A stretch of 64,000 nucleotides of DNA from Marinilactibacillus piezotolerans (GTDB taxonomy: Bacteria; Bacillota; Bacilli; Lactobacillales; Carnobacteriaceae_A), in contig NZ_FWDP01000002.1 in the NCBI RefSeq assembly GCF_900169305.1, positions 248,001-312,000 of the forward strand. The letters run 5' to 3'. How positions within the stretch are numbered: the first letter of the stretch is position 1; every line of letters starts with the position of its first letter. Below, in pieces: positions 24,727 to 32,951 of the stretch. The position numbers and the translations under genes are program-made. A model generated the notes under the pieces. That model saw nothing but the letters and a program-made list of their open reading frames with translations, had not been told where the DNA came from and did not search any database.

Positions 24727-25221
24727 ATGCAGACCCGTCAGAATACACAGTCATTTTGGATTTATCTATGGATAGGCGTTTATATTTTCATTCAATGCAC
24801 ATGGGGTATATTACAGACCTTTGCCGGTTTCATGCTGTTTATCCGGTATTTCAACCTCCCTCACAGCTTTTACCACGGCAGTATCCGGACTAAATGGAAC
24901 CGATACGATGGCGTTTCTTTAGGCTGGTTTATTTTCACGCCGAACGAATCAGACCCGGTGCTGCTGAATCGTAGAAACAAAGAGCAGTTCAAGCAAAACT
25001 GCGACAAATTAGCTGTTCATGAATATGGCCATACTTACCAATCGCTGATTTTGGGTCCATTCTATTTACTGACTGTCGGACTGGTCTCTTTCACTTGGGC
25101 AAGACTTCCCAGATATAGGAATATCCGTAAAAAATATGGTGTACCTTATTCTTTTTGTTGGACGGAACAATGGGCGAACTACTTAGGAGAGAAAGTTTTA
25201 AAACAACCTTCTCTTAAATAA
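24727..25221 (+). CDS. Small membrane protein with an HEYGH motif
   Basis: This 164-aa protein has hydrophobic segments at about 12-40 and 112-128. Between them lies HEYGHTYQS (about 98-106), an HExxH zinc-binding form, and a later Glu in CWTEQWANYLGE could be the third ligand. Similar short proteins with HExGHxxQSxxLGPxYL occur widely as uncharacterised membrane proteins. A membrane metalloprotease-like or metal-binding role is possible but unproven. It follows fni by 45 bp and ends at its own terminator. Confidence 0.75.
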   Translation: MQTRQNTQSFWIYLWIGVYIFIQCTWGILQTFAGFMLFIRYFNLPHSFYHGSIRTKWNRYDGVSLGWFIFTPNESDPVLLNRRNKEQFKQNCDKLAVHEYGHTYQSLILGPFYLLTVGLVSFTWARLPRYRNIRKKYGVPYSFCWTEQWANYLGEKVLKQPSLK

Positions 25222-25241
25222 CCATTTTTACTGCAGCAACC

Positions 25242-25278
25242 AAAAAGGATCCGCTATAGTCAGCAGCGGATCCTTTTT
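25242..25278 (+). terminator. Intrinsic terminator after the HEYGH membrane protein
   Basis: AAAAAGGATCCGCT and its exact complement form a 14-bp stem with a 9-base loop and a T5 tail. Confidence 0.85.
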
Positions 25279-25389
25279 CATATTTACAGCCCTATTCAAG
25301 TATGTATTTTTTACATTCAACATTTTTTGGCCCATTATTCAGTCTTTATTTTCTGAAAAGTATCATTAACAGCATCACTAAACATGTAA

Positions 25390-25599
25390 CTACCCATTTT
25401 CGTACTGCTCTTCATTAATAAATAATTCATCGATTCTGACATTCAGATACTTTGCCATATCAAATGCCAACTGCAAACCAGGCTCATGATCGTTATTCTC
25501 GATTGCATTCATTGTTTCATTGTTTATGCTGCATAATAAGGCTAAGTCGCTTTGCGACAGCCCCTGCCAGTCTCTAAATTCTTTTATTGTATTTTTCAC
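25390..25599 (-). CDS. Small XRE-type DNA-binding regulator
   Basis: This 69-aa helix-turn-helix protein of the short XRE class (YozG-like) spans nearly the whole length with its HTH (LSQSDLALLCSINNETMNAIEN) and ends DELFINEEQ. The start is set at GTG 25599 behind GGAAG, which fits the family length; an ATG further upstream (to 25638) would add 13 atypical residues. It lies alone between a terminator and azlD. Targets unknown. Confidence 0.75.
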   Translation of the reverse strand: MKNTIKEFRDWQGLSQSDLALLCSINNETMNAIENNDHEPGLQLAFDMAKYLNVRIDELFINEEQYENG

Positions 25600-25725
25600 T
25601 ATACTCAACTTCCTTCCAACCATGCTGTGTCTTTTCACATTAAAAAATCAACTGCCGATTCCTTTTTGATTAGCGGAGTCGATTGTTTTACTGCATTTAA
25701 ATTCGTTCGTTTTATAAGCCCCGTA

Positions 25726-26046
25726 TCATAGAAAAATCCACAATAAAGTGATTCCGACTAACCCGATTATCATTGACCATAATAGGCTTTTAGTTTTATA
25801 TGCGATGAAAAAAACCAGTACAGAAGGAATCAATTTGATATTGATGGCTGGATTTATATTAAAAGAACCATTCCAGAAAAAGATATCTGATGCTACCAGT
25901 GCGGAAAAAATCGATACCGGAATATACGTCATCCAGCGGCTGAAGGAAGGCGAAATCTCCTTTTTACTTAGTAAGAGCATCGGCAGCAGTCTCGGTAGAT
26001 AAGTGACTACGGCCATCCCCAAAGTAAGTGTCCAGTAGCTATTCAT
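25726..26046 (-). CDS. azlD: AzlD family branched-chain amino acid exporter subunit
   Basis: This 106-aa protein has about four membrane helices and the family start YLPRLLPMLLL. AzlD and AzlC together export branched-chain amino acids or related analogues. It overlaps the azlC stop by eight bases, the usual gene pair. Confidence 0.88.
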   Translation of the reverse strand: MNSYWTLTLGMAVVTYLPRLLPMLLLSKKEISPSFSRWMTYIPVSIFSALVASDIFFWNGSFNINPAINIKLIPSVLVFFIAYKTKSLLWSMIIGLVGITLLWIFL

Positions 26047-26782
26047 GAGATTCTCCCCCTTTTAAATCTGATTGGATTTCTTTATCTTTTTTTCTATCTT
26101 TTCTTCTCTCTTTTCTAACTTCCAGACCATAACCTGCAAAAGAAGCAATGATCGTGGCAATCACGAGTGCAATATTATGCTTAAACAAGACCATCAGCAG
26201 AACAGTCACTCCGGCAGAAACCAGTCCTGCAATCATATGTTCACGAGAAATGAACTGCTGGACCATCATACATAAAAACATTGCAATCAATGCAAAGTTC
26301 ATGATTGTCGTGTTGACTTGAAACTGACTGCCGATCGCACCTCCGATAATCGTGCTGAGTACCCATGTCCCATATGTTGAGAGACTAGTCATCATCGCTT
26401 CATCCGTCGTCCAAAGTCCTTCTCTGGATTTAGTATAATTGATCCCATATGACTCATCCGTCAATACGTGGCTGAATAATGAAATAAAACCAAAAGACCG
26501 GTCTTTTACAAAACTGGAAAGACTGGCAGACATCAAAACATGTCTTAGGTTCAAAAAAAAGACCATTAAAATGACAGAAGGGATAGAAGCGCCTAACACG
26601 AGCATACTCGCTGCTAAAAATTGAGCCGCTCCTGCATAAACCAGTACACTCATTAAGCCTATCCCAAAAATTGAAATGCCCGCATCATATAAAACGACAC
26701 CGCAAGCCATCCCCAGAGCAATATAGCTGACCATTACTGGAGAAGCAGCTTTTACACCATTTTGAATCGTTGCTGTTTTCAT
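26039..26782 (-). CDS. azlC: AzlC family permease
   Basis: This 247-aa membrane protein has about six helices. Family features include GMACGVVLYDAG near the N-terminus, VYAGAAQFLA, and FFLNLRHVLMSAS, with a charged C-terminal tail (about 220-247). It works with the adjacent small AzlD subunit. No T-box or CodY-like site was recognised in the short upstream gap. Confidence 0.9.
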   Translation of the reverse strand: MKTATIQNGVKAASPVMVSYIALGMACGVVLYDAGISIFGIGLMSVLVYAGAAQFLAASMLVLGASIPSVILMVFFLNLRHVLMSASLSSFVKDRSFGFISLFSHVLTDESYGINYTKSREGLWTTDEAMMTSLSTYGTWVLSTIIGGAIGSQFQVNTTIMNFALIAMFLCMMVQQFISREHMIAGLVSAGVTVLLMVLFKHNIALVIATIIASFAGYGLEVRKERRKDRKKDKEIQSDLKGGESHE

Positions 26783-26823
26783 ACTATCTTCCTTTACTGC
26801 ATGTCCTGCTGGATTATATGTAG

Positions 26824-26854
26824 CAAAAAAGAACGGCTCAGAGGAACCGCCCTT
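26824..26854 (-). terminator. Intrinsic terminator after pdp
   Basis: AAGGGCGGTT and AGCCGTTCTT pair over 10 bp (three wobbles), followed on the minus strand by TTTTTT. Confidence 0.65.
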
Positions 26855-26898
26855 TTCAGCAGTTGATCATTTTATCTATTGTATTTCGCTTATATTCC

Positions 26899-28200
26899 TT
26901 AACGCACGATATCGTGAACTAATGGTAATGGAGCGGCTGTTTGTGAGATGTGCATGTTGTCCAGAATCGTTGTTTTTACTTCTTCTGAAATCGGCTTGTT
27001 GGAATACAGAGTTGCTAGAGACTCTCCTGCTTCGACCTTATCGCCGACTTTTTTATGCAGATACAGCCCTGCCGCTAAGTCGATGCTGCTTTCTTTTGTC
27101 TCTCTTCCTGCACCTAACTTCATTGCTGCAATTCCAATTTGATCTGCAACGATCATAGAGACTACTCCAGATTGTTCCGCTAGGACCTCTTTGCTGTGTT
27201 CAGCAGTCGGTAAAATCTCTTCCGGACGGTCGACAACTGCTTTGTCTCCGCCTTGTGATTCTACAAATAGTTCAAAAGCTTTGAGTGCTTTACCATTTTG
27301 CAGATTCTCTTCCAATTTTGCTCGTGCTTCTTCCAGTGAATTGCCTACTCCGCCAAGATAAGCCATCTGACTGCCCAGAACCAGACACAGTTCAGTCAAA
27401 TCTTCTGGTCCATGGCCTTTCAGCGTTTCAATCGCTTCTTTTACTTCCAGCCCATTTCCAATTGCATTCCCCAACGGCTGGCTCATATCTGAAATGACCG
27501 CCATTGTGTTTCTTCCTACAGTATTTCCAATTTCAACCATTGATTCTGCTAATGCTCTTGCTTGTTCGACACTCTTCATGAATGCGCCAGCACCTGTTTT
27601 TACATCTAATACAATCGCATCAGCACCAGATGCAATTTTCTTGCTCATGATCGAGCTGGCAATCAACGGAATCGATTCTACGGTTCCAGTAACATCTCTT
27701 AACGCATACAGTTTTTTATCTGCCGGCGTTAAATTTCCAGACTGTCCAACAACCGCTACTTTGTTTTTATTCACTAACTCTACGAATGCTTCTTTAGACA
27801 ACTCGATATTGAATCCGGGAATGGCTTCGAGTTTATCAATCGTTCCACCTGTGTGCCCAAGACCGCGACCGCTCATTTTAGCCACTGGAACTCCTACACT
27901 TGCAACCAAGGGAGCCAGCACCAAGGTTGTTGTATCTCCGACACCGCCCGTCGAGTGTTTGTCGACTTTAACGCCCTCAATGTCTGACAGATCGATCTGC
28001 TCGCCAGATTCCACAATCGCCATCGTCAAAATACTTCGCTCAGCTTTTGTCATATCATTAAAGTAAATCGCCATTGCCATTGCACTCATTTGATAATCTG
28101 GAATGGTTCCTTCTGTGTATCCTTGGATCATCCAGTTGATTTCCTGTTCTGTCAGTTCAATGTTATGCTGCTTTTTATCAATTAGATCGACCATTCTCAT
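26899..28200 (-). CDS. pdp: Pyrimidine-nucleoside phosphorylase
   Basis: This enzyme splits uridine, thymidine and deoxyuridine with phosphate for salvage. The 433-aa length is exact for the Gram-positive enzyme. Visible are the glycine-rich [17 protein letters not shown], the thymidine/pyrimidine phosphorylase signature [16 protein letters not shown], and the [10 protein letters not shown] stretch. A GGAGG SD lies seven bases before the ATG. It is alone in its unit. Confidence 0.95.
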   Translation of the reverse strand: MRMVDLIDKKQHNIELTEQEINWMIQGYTEGTIPDYQMSAMAMAIYFNDMTKAERSILTMAIVESGEQIDLSDIEGVKVDKHSTGGVGDTTTLVLAPLVASVGVPVAKMSGRGLGHTGGTIDKLEAIPGFNIELSKEAFVELVNKNKVAVVGQSGNLTPADKKLYALRDVTGTVESIPLIASSIMSKKIASGADAIVLDVKTGAGAFMKSVEQARALAESMVEIGNTVGRNTMAVISDMSQPLGNAIGNGLEVKEAIETLKGHGPEDLTELCLVLGSQMAYLGGVGNSLEEARAKLEENLQNGKALKAFELFVESQGGDKAVVDRPEEILPTAEHSKEVLAEQSGVVSMIVADQIGIAAMKLGAGRETKESSIDLAAGLYLHKKVGDKVEAGESLATLYSNKPISEEVKTTILDNMHISQTAAPLPLVHDIVR

Positions 28201-28348
28201 GTTTATTCCTCCAAAATACCTGTCTTTATCTTACCGCAAACTCTTACTTATTTATTTTATCATACTTGAACACTATCATTTAATAATGTTTAGCACGGAT
28301 TGTTTTCGCTATCATATAAGAAAAGTAACGACCTAGGAAAATAGTAAA

Positions 28349-28374
28349 TACTCATCCCCCGAAAGAGATGAGTA
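28349..28374 (-). terminator. Terminator-like hairpin after the TPM gene
   Basis: TACTCATC and GATGAGTA form an 8-bp stem followed on the minus strand by TTTACTATTTT, about 60 bp after the stop of the TPM gene. Confidence 0.5.
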
Positions 28375-28432
28375 TAATTAGAATATTTATGAAGCTGTTT
28401 AATGATAGGACAATCAAGTTACTTTAGCTATC

Positions 28433-29212
28433 TTAGAATCCGCTGGATGCTCCACCGCCGCCGGACATACCGCCGCCACCTGATGAGCCGCTGCTTCCAC
28501 CGCCAGAGAATCCACCTCCGCCGTATCCTCCATAATAACCGCCGCCAAAGCCGCCGCCTCTACCGCCGCGACCGCCTCTGCCTCCTGAATTAGCAGAGAA
28601 AATACCTCCGAACAAGATGATCAGCGTAAATATGATTCCAAAAATTAAATCTGATGATGAGTCCGAAGATTCTTGTGGTTCAGGGACGAATCCAAGTATT
28701 TCTTCTTGATCATAACTATATTCCTCATTGACAGATTGTGATAAGCTTGTGAAAATCCCTTCAACAGCTGTAGAGTAGTCATCTGTTCCAAGAGCATCTA
28801 GCTGACTATCTATCATACGGCCGGCGCTGGCATCAGTGATTGCCCCTTCTAAACCATATCCAACTTCAATCCGGATTTCCCGGTCATTTTCAGAAATCAG
28901 CAAGAGTACACCATTATCGGTATCCTCTTGTCCAATTCCCCATTTAGTGAATAGTTCAGTTGCATATTCTTCTACGGATAATCCATCTAGGGTCTCAACT
29001 GTTGCGACGACAACTTGTGGTTTTTCTTCTGTATTTTCGTAATTTCGGTTAACGTTCAGGATCAGTTCTTCTACGTCCGGATCAATTACATCTGCTTCGT
29101 CATAAATATAAAAATCAGATGGCGCATCTGGCAGAGAAGCTGCTGCTGCGGTCGTAACTGGAATAAGCCACAAGAGCAAAGCACTTACGCTGAATACAAG
29201 TAATTTTTTCAA
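28433..29212 (-). CDS. TPM-domain membrane protein with Gly-rich tail
   Basis: This 259-aa protein has a signal peptide (about 1-26), a TPM domain (about 30-160; DNGVLLLISENDREIRIEVGYGLEG), a membrane helix at about 190-206 and a C-terminal Gly/Ser-rich tail. TPM proteins are thought to act at membranes in protein quality control or photosystem repair. Bacterial YgcG-type members usually stand beside LemA, as here. The domain should lie outside the cell. The exact role is unknown. Confidence 0.85.
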   Translation of the reverse strand: MKKLLVFSVSALLLWLIPVTTAAAASLPDAPSDFYIYDEADVIDPDVEELILNVNRNYENTEEKPQVVVATVETLDGLSVEEYATELFTKWGIGQEDTDNGVLLLISENDREIRIEVGYGLEGAITDASAGRMIDSQLDALGTDDYSTAVEGIFTSLSQSVNEEYSYDQEEILGFVPEPQESSDSSSDLIFGIIFTLIILFGGIFSANSGGRGGRGGRGGGFGGGYYGGYGGGGFSGGGSSGSSGGGGMSGGGGASSGF

Positions 29213-29254
29213 TAGATTAGATCCTTTCTCGTGGAATATGAGCTGATTTAATCC

Positions 29255-29821
29255 TTAGTCAAAATCTACAGTAGGGGCTTGTTCAGTGCCTTCTTCTGCT
29301 TCAAAATAAGGACGTTCATCGAAACCTGACAGGTTAGCAAAAATCGATGTCGGGAAAGATTCTACTTTATTATTGTATGAACGGACGACTTCATTAAAGC
29401 GACCACGTTCTGTCGCAATTCGATTTTCTGTTCCTGCCAGTTCATCCATTAAAGCTGTCACATTTGCGTTTGAAGTTAACTCAGGATAATCTTCTACAGA
29501 GACCATCAAAGAGTTTACTGCAGTATCTAATTGCTGATTCGCCTCAATACTTTCTTCAACCGTTTCAGCTGATGTGACTCCAGCTCTTGCATCTGCAATG
29601 GCTGTAAAGATTTCTTGCTCGTTATCCATTGCTCCTTGGACTGAGTTGACAAGATTAGGGATCAAGTCATATCGGCGCTGCAATTGTGATTCGACTTGCG
29701 CCCATGAAGCATCTACTTCATTTTCTGCTTGGACAAGGCTGTTATAAGATCCACCTAAATAAATAACGGCTACGACAATGACTGCGATTAACCCTGCGAG
29801 TATTTTCTTATTTGTTGACAT
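29255..29821 (-). CDS. LemA family protein
   Basis: This 188-aa protein has one N-terminal membrane helix (about 6-24) and a long helical-bundle domain with the family core QVESQLQRRYDLIPNLVNSV. The start is set at the ATG at 29821, preceded by GGAG; a longer frame to 29890 has no SD. It is upstream of the TPM gene in an apparent two-gene operon, the usual pairing. Function is not established. Confidence 0.9.
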   Translation of the reverse strand: MSTNKKILAGLIAVIVVAVIYLGGSYNSLVQAENEVDASWAQVESQLQRRYDLIPNLVNSVQGAMDNEQEIFTAIADARAGVTSAETVEESIEANQQLDTAVNSLMVSVEDYPELTSNANVTALMDELAGTENRIATERGRFNEVVRSYNNKVESFPTSIFANLSGFDERPYFEAEEGTEQAPTVDFD

Positions 29822-30062
29822 GTTTGAACTCCATTCTGTTATGTGGTTTGTATCATTACATAAAAAAAATCTTGATACCGTTGCATGCATTCAACAGTTT
29901 TAGTGAGAAGCATTCATTGATAAACATTTAACGCTCTATGTCTATTTTACCTTATTGATTATATTAACGGAACAATTTAACTAAATTTAAAATAAAAAAC
30001 GATTGTTTTATAACTCTAGATTTTAACTCAATGATGGTATTCTATTTAATGGAAATATCCTA

Positions 30063-30246
30063 TCATTTAAGCTTATTTAAACGACTATCTTCCTCAAAGA
30101 AAGAAACAGGTATTTTGTCTACCACTAATACATGTGTTTTCCTTGAGGCAGAATGCTGGACAGAACCATTAAGTGAACGTACCAGATTCATAGCGTCTCG
30201 TCATACTATCCAATTTCCCTGTAAAAACAATTACTTCGTTTCTCAT
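30063..30246 (-). pseudogene. Frameshifted BRCT-domain remnant
   Basis: Read on the minus strand from the ATG at 30246, the first 18 codons give VIVFTGKLDSMTRR, a canonical BRCT start as in NAD-dependent DNA ligase and exonuclease/BRCT proteins. That frame then hits a stop. Shifting frame at about 30193 continues the domain as MNLVRSLNGSVQHSASRK and then THVLVV, ending at the TGA at 30063. Other members have two more residues (usually RREA) at the junction. This fits a 5-base deletion, which would restore a multiple of three (184 + 5 = 189). The C-terminal half of the domain also appears lost. No good SD. Probably a decayed gene. Confidence 0.7.
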
Positions 30247-30296
30247 ACAGAACCCCCAAATTACTATAAGAGTGAGCTACTGCCAACATTAACTAT

Positions 30297-30324
30297 TTGA
30301 TTATAAATATGGTTATGCTATAAT
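30297..30324 (+). promoter_or_regulatory. Promoter of the antisense antitoxin RNA
   Basis: TTGATT, 16 bases, then a consensus TATAAT. It points toward the toxin gene end, with a predicted start near 30331. Confidence 0.8.
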
Positions 30325-30330
30325 GATTAC

Positions 30331-30446
30331 GTAAAAAGAGGACATGCAGGCAACATGCCCTCTAATGTAGAACCGTTTAAGACGGTAGCAAATTTAAGTT
30401 AAAAAATAACCGTTAACCTGCCAAAGTTAGGACGGTTATTTTTTTT
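30331..30446 (+). ncRNA. Candidate type I antitoxin RNA
   Basis: The RNA, about 115 nt, is bounded by a consensus promoter and an intrinsic terminator. It contains a 5' hairpin (AGAGGACATG / CATGCCCTCT, 30337-30363), a small CCGT/ACGG stem-loop near 30373, and the terminator hairpin at 30404-30441 with a T run. The last 48 bases are antisense to the 3' end of the toxin gene on the minus strand. This matches the convergent layout of Fst/par-type loci, where the two RNAs share a bidirectional terminator. Inferred from structure; no expression evidence. Confidence 0.7.
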
Positions 30447-30545
30447 GTCGTTTTTTAACTTGATCAGCGCAACTATAAGACTAATTAAGGAAATCAACAG
30501 ACTTCCGAAACCAATCATAAGCTGCAATGCGTCAGCTACTGACAA
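30399..30545 (-). CDS. Type I toxin, putative holin-like (Hol_Tox/Fst-like) peptide
   Basis: This 48-aa peptide starts at TTG 30545, eight bases after a strong AAAGGAG SD. It begins SVADALQLMIGFGSLL, continues as a single membrane helix to about residue 29, and ends in a basic, Asn-rich tail (KLKNDKKNNRPNFGR). This is the pattern of the putative holin-like toxin family of Firmicutes, whose overproduction damages the membrane. A convergent short RNA with its own promoter overlaps the 3' end. The terminator hairpin inside the last codons works for both strands. The toxin mRNA probably starts near 30630, after a TGTTACACT extended -10, giving a leader of about 85 nt. Confidence 0.78.
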   Translation of the reverse strand: MSVADALQLMIGFGSLLISLISLIVALIKLKNDKKNNRPNFGRLTVIF

Positions 30546-30928
30546 AAAGGCTTCTCCTTTCTAAGATTTCAGTACTTATCTCCATAAGCACCACCACCTT
30601 CCGGATAGCCACCGCCTTAACTTTCTACCTTTTAAGTGTAACACATCCTAGTAATAGATTCTCTCCCTTAAATGTACTTTATTACAATCTCTAAATTAAT
30701 AATATTTCTTTTCTTTTTTATATTTTAACTAATTGGGACATTTATATTATGGCAACCGACTCAAATGCTTTATACTATAGGTTTGCTCCTTAGTTTATTC
30801 ATGTTTGAATTCATTTGACGGAGAACCCAAAAATAGTGCTGGCAAATACTCACCAGCACTACTTCCATCATGATATAAAGTTGTTTTTTCTATTATTAGG
30901 TTTTAAATACTTACCGTATTTTCCTAAA
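30546..30928. other. Toxin leader and opp downstream region
   Basis: On the minus strand this region holds the toxin promoter and leader (about 30546-30640) and the oppF terminator at 30827-30861. Between them is AT-rich DNA with no recognisable feature. Confidence 0.45.
30827..30861 (-). terminator. Intrinsic terminator of the opp operon
   Basis: AGTGCTGG and CCAGCACT form an exact 8-bp stem followed on the minus strand by ATTTTTGG, about 70 bp after the oppF stop. Confidence 0.8.
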
Positions 30929-31879
30929 TCACGCGTTTGCGTAATAAGCTGCTTTTTTCTTTTTCAAGTCAGCAACGTCTGATTCACGGCAGTATACAAA
31001 GTGACCTGGGACGATCTCACGAAGTTTTTCTTCTTCTCCGTTTGATTCTCTTGGAACATAGACCGTTCGCTTGCGGCTCCGTTCGTGTTCTGGATCCGGA
31101 AGCGGCACTGCAGACAGCAAGCTTTCTGTATAAGGATGCAGCGGACGATTGTACACTTCGTCAGCTGGAGCTAATTCAAGCAGTTTTCCCGTATTCATTA
31201 CCCCGATACGATCACTGATGTATTTAACCATAGATAAGTCATGCGCTATAAACAAGAAAGTTAAGTCTTGAGAAGCCTGCAATTCCATCATTAAGTTGAC
31301 AACTTGTGCCTGGATTGAAACATCGAGTGCAGAGATTGGCTCATCTGCCACAATAAATTTCGGTTTAACCGCTAATGCACGGGCAATCCCAATACGTTGA
31401 CGCTGTCCACCTGAGAACTCATGCGGATAACGACTTGCATGATCAGGATTCAATCCGACTAATTCAAGCAATTCAATTACGCGGTCATTTCGCTCTTTTT
31501 TTGAAGAAGCTAGTCCATGAATATCGATACCTTCTGCAATAATATCTCGTACCTTCATTTTCGGATTCAATGAAGCATAAGGATCTTGGAAGATCATTTG
31601 CATATCTCTTCTGAATGTTAACAGATCTTTTTTATTGGAAATATTATGCACTTGTGTCCCTTGGAAATCAATCTCTCCTTCAGTCGGATCGTACAATCGA
31701 ATAATTGAACGACCAGTCGTAGACTTACCAGATCCTGATTCTCCTACAAGTCCAAAAGTTTCTCCTTTATAGACATCAAACGTAATATTATCAACTGCAC
31801 GAACTTCATTTTTTGTGCCGGCATTGAAATATTGTTTTAGGTTTCTGACTTCTAAGATTTTTTCTTTTGTATCAGCCAT
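30929..31879 (-). CDS. oppF: Oligopeptide ABC transporter ATP-binding protein OppF
   Basis: One of two ATPases driving oligopeptide import. The 316-aa chain has Walker A GESGSGKST, the ABC signature FSGGQRQRIGIARAL, Walker B FIVADEPISALD and the Opp-type C-terminal region (HPYTESLLSAVPLPDP) with a Cys in VYCRESD. Its ATG shares one base with the oppD stop (TAATG). It is last in the oppB-C-D-F unit. Confidence 0.94.
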   Translation of the reverse strand: MADTKEKILEVRNLKQYFNAGTKNEVRAVDNITFDVYKGETFGLVGESGSGKSTTGRSIIRLYDPTEGEIDFQGTQVHNISNKKDLLTFRRDMQMIFQDPYASLNPKMKVRDIIAEGIDIHGLASSKKERNDRVIELLELVGLNPDHASRYPHEFSGGQRQRIGIARALAVKPKFIVADEPISALDVSIQAQVVNLMMELQASQDLTFLFIAHDLSMVKYISDRIGVMNTGKLLELAPADEVYNRPLHPYTESLLSAVPLPDPEHERSRKRTVYVPRESNGEEEKLREIVPGHFVYCRESDVADLKKKKAAYYANA

Positions 31880-32937
31880 TATTTTGCGCCTCCTTCAGTA
31901 TGAAGTGCAGCATATTTTTCTTTATAGACTTTTTGACGAGCCATAATTTCAGCAGGCGGATTTATAGCAGGCGCATCCTTATGGAGCAGCCATGTTGCTG
32001 CGTAATGTGTATCCGAAACCTTGAACATCGGCGGCTGGTGTTCTGTATCAATCTTCATTCTATATTCATTTCTTGGTGCAAAGGCATCACCTTTTGGTGG
32101 ATCCAGCAGATCCGGAGGTGTACCAGGGATCGCATATAGAGAGCCATTCGTTTCCAGAGTCGGCATTGATGCCAGCAAGCCCCAAGTATAAGGGTGTTGC
32201 GGATTATAGAACACTTCATCGACTGTTCCGACTTCCACAAATTTACCTGCATACATTACGGCTACTCGGTCCGCTACATTTGCTACGACACCTAAGTCAT
32301 GGGTGATAAAGATGATGGATGTATTCACTTTGTGTTGAAGTTCTTTCATCAATTCAAGAATCTGAGCCTGAATCGTAACATCCAGCGCTGTTGTCGGTTC
32401 ATCCGCAATCAGAATATCCGGGTCGCAAGCTAATGCGATCGCAATCACGACACGCTGGCGTTGACCACCTGAGAATTGGTGAGGGTATTGTTTCATTCGT
32501 TTTTCAGCGTCTGGCAACCCTACTAATTTTAATAATTCTAAAGCTCTTTCTGCTGCTTGTTGTTTATTCATATTTTGATGCAGGCGCAAGGGCTCTGCTA
32601 TTTGTTTTTCAATGGTCATTGTCGGATTTAAAGAGGTCATTGGATCCTGAAAGATCATGGCAATCTTTTTACCGCGAATGTTCTGCATCTCTTTTTCTGA
32701 CGTTTTCACTAAATCTTGTCCATCGAATAAGATTTGTCCTTCTTCAATGTTGGCATTTTGAGAAAGGAGCTGCATAATGCTTCGAGTCGTTACAGATTTC
32801 CCTGAACCCGACTCTCCAACAATCGCTAGTGTTTCTCCTTTTTTCAGATCAAAACTGACACCGCGAATGGCTTGCACTTTACCTGCGTAAGTGTCGAATG
32901 TGATCTTTAAGTCTTTAACTTCTAAAATATTACTCAT
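31879..32937 (-). CDS. oppD: Oligopeptide ABC transporter ATP-binding protein OppD
   Basis: This 352-aa ATPase has Walker A GESGSGKS, signature [15 protein letters not shown], Walker B ILIADEPTTALD, and the Opp/Dpp C-terminal extension (HPYTWGLLASMPTLE; AIPGTPPDLLDPPKGDAFAPR). It pairs with OppF on the cytoplasmic face of OppB and OppC. It lies 14 bp after oppC. Confidence 0.94.
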   Translation of the reverse strand: MSNILEVKDLKITFDTYAGKVQAIRGVSFDLKKGETLAIVGESGSGKSVTTRSIMQLLSQNANIEEGQILFDGQDLVKTSEKEMQNIRGKKIAMIFQDPMTSLNPTMTIEKQIAEPLRLHQNMNKQQAAERALELLKLVGLPDAEKRMKQYPHQFSGGQRQRVVIAIALACDPDILIADEPTTALDVTIQAQILELMKELQHKVNTSIIFITHDLGVVANVADRVAVMYAGKFVEVGTVDEVFYNPQHPYTWGLLASMPTLETNGSLYAIPGTPPDLLDPPKGDAFAPRNEYRMKIDTEHQPPMFKVSDTHYAATWLLHKDAPAINPPAEIMARQKVYKEKYAALHTEGGAK

Positions 32938-32951
32938 TCATAGTCACCCCG

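Noticed and set aside
26783-26898. T-box or CodY control of azlCD
   Set aside because: The gap upstream of azlC holds only the pdp terminator; neither a T-box sequence nor a clear CodY box was seen.
30031-30300. Plus-strand open frame of 89 codons
   Set aside because: It has no SD and no recognisable domain, and it is antisense to the two frames that together spell a BRCT domain on the minus strand.
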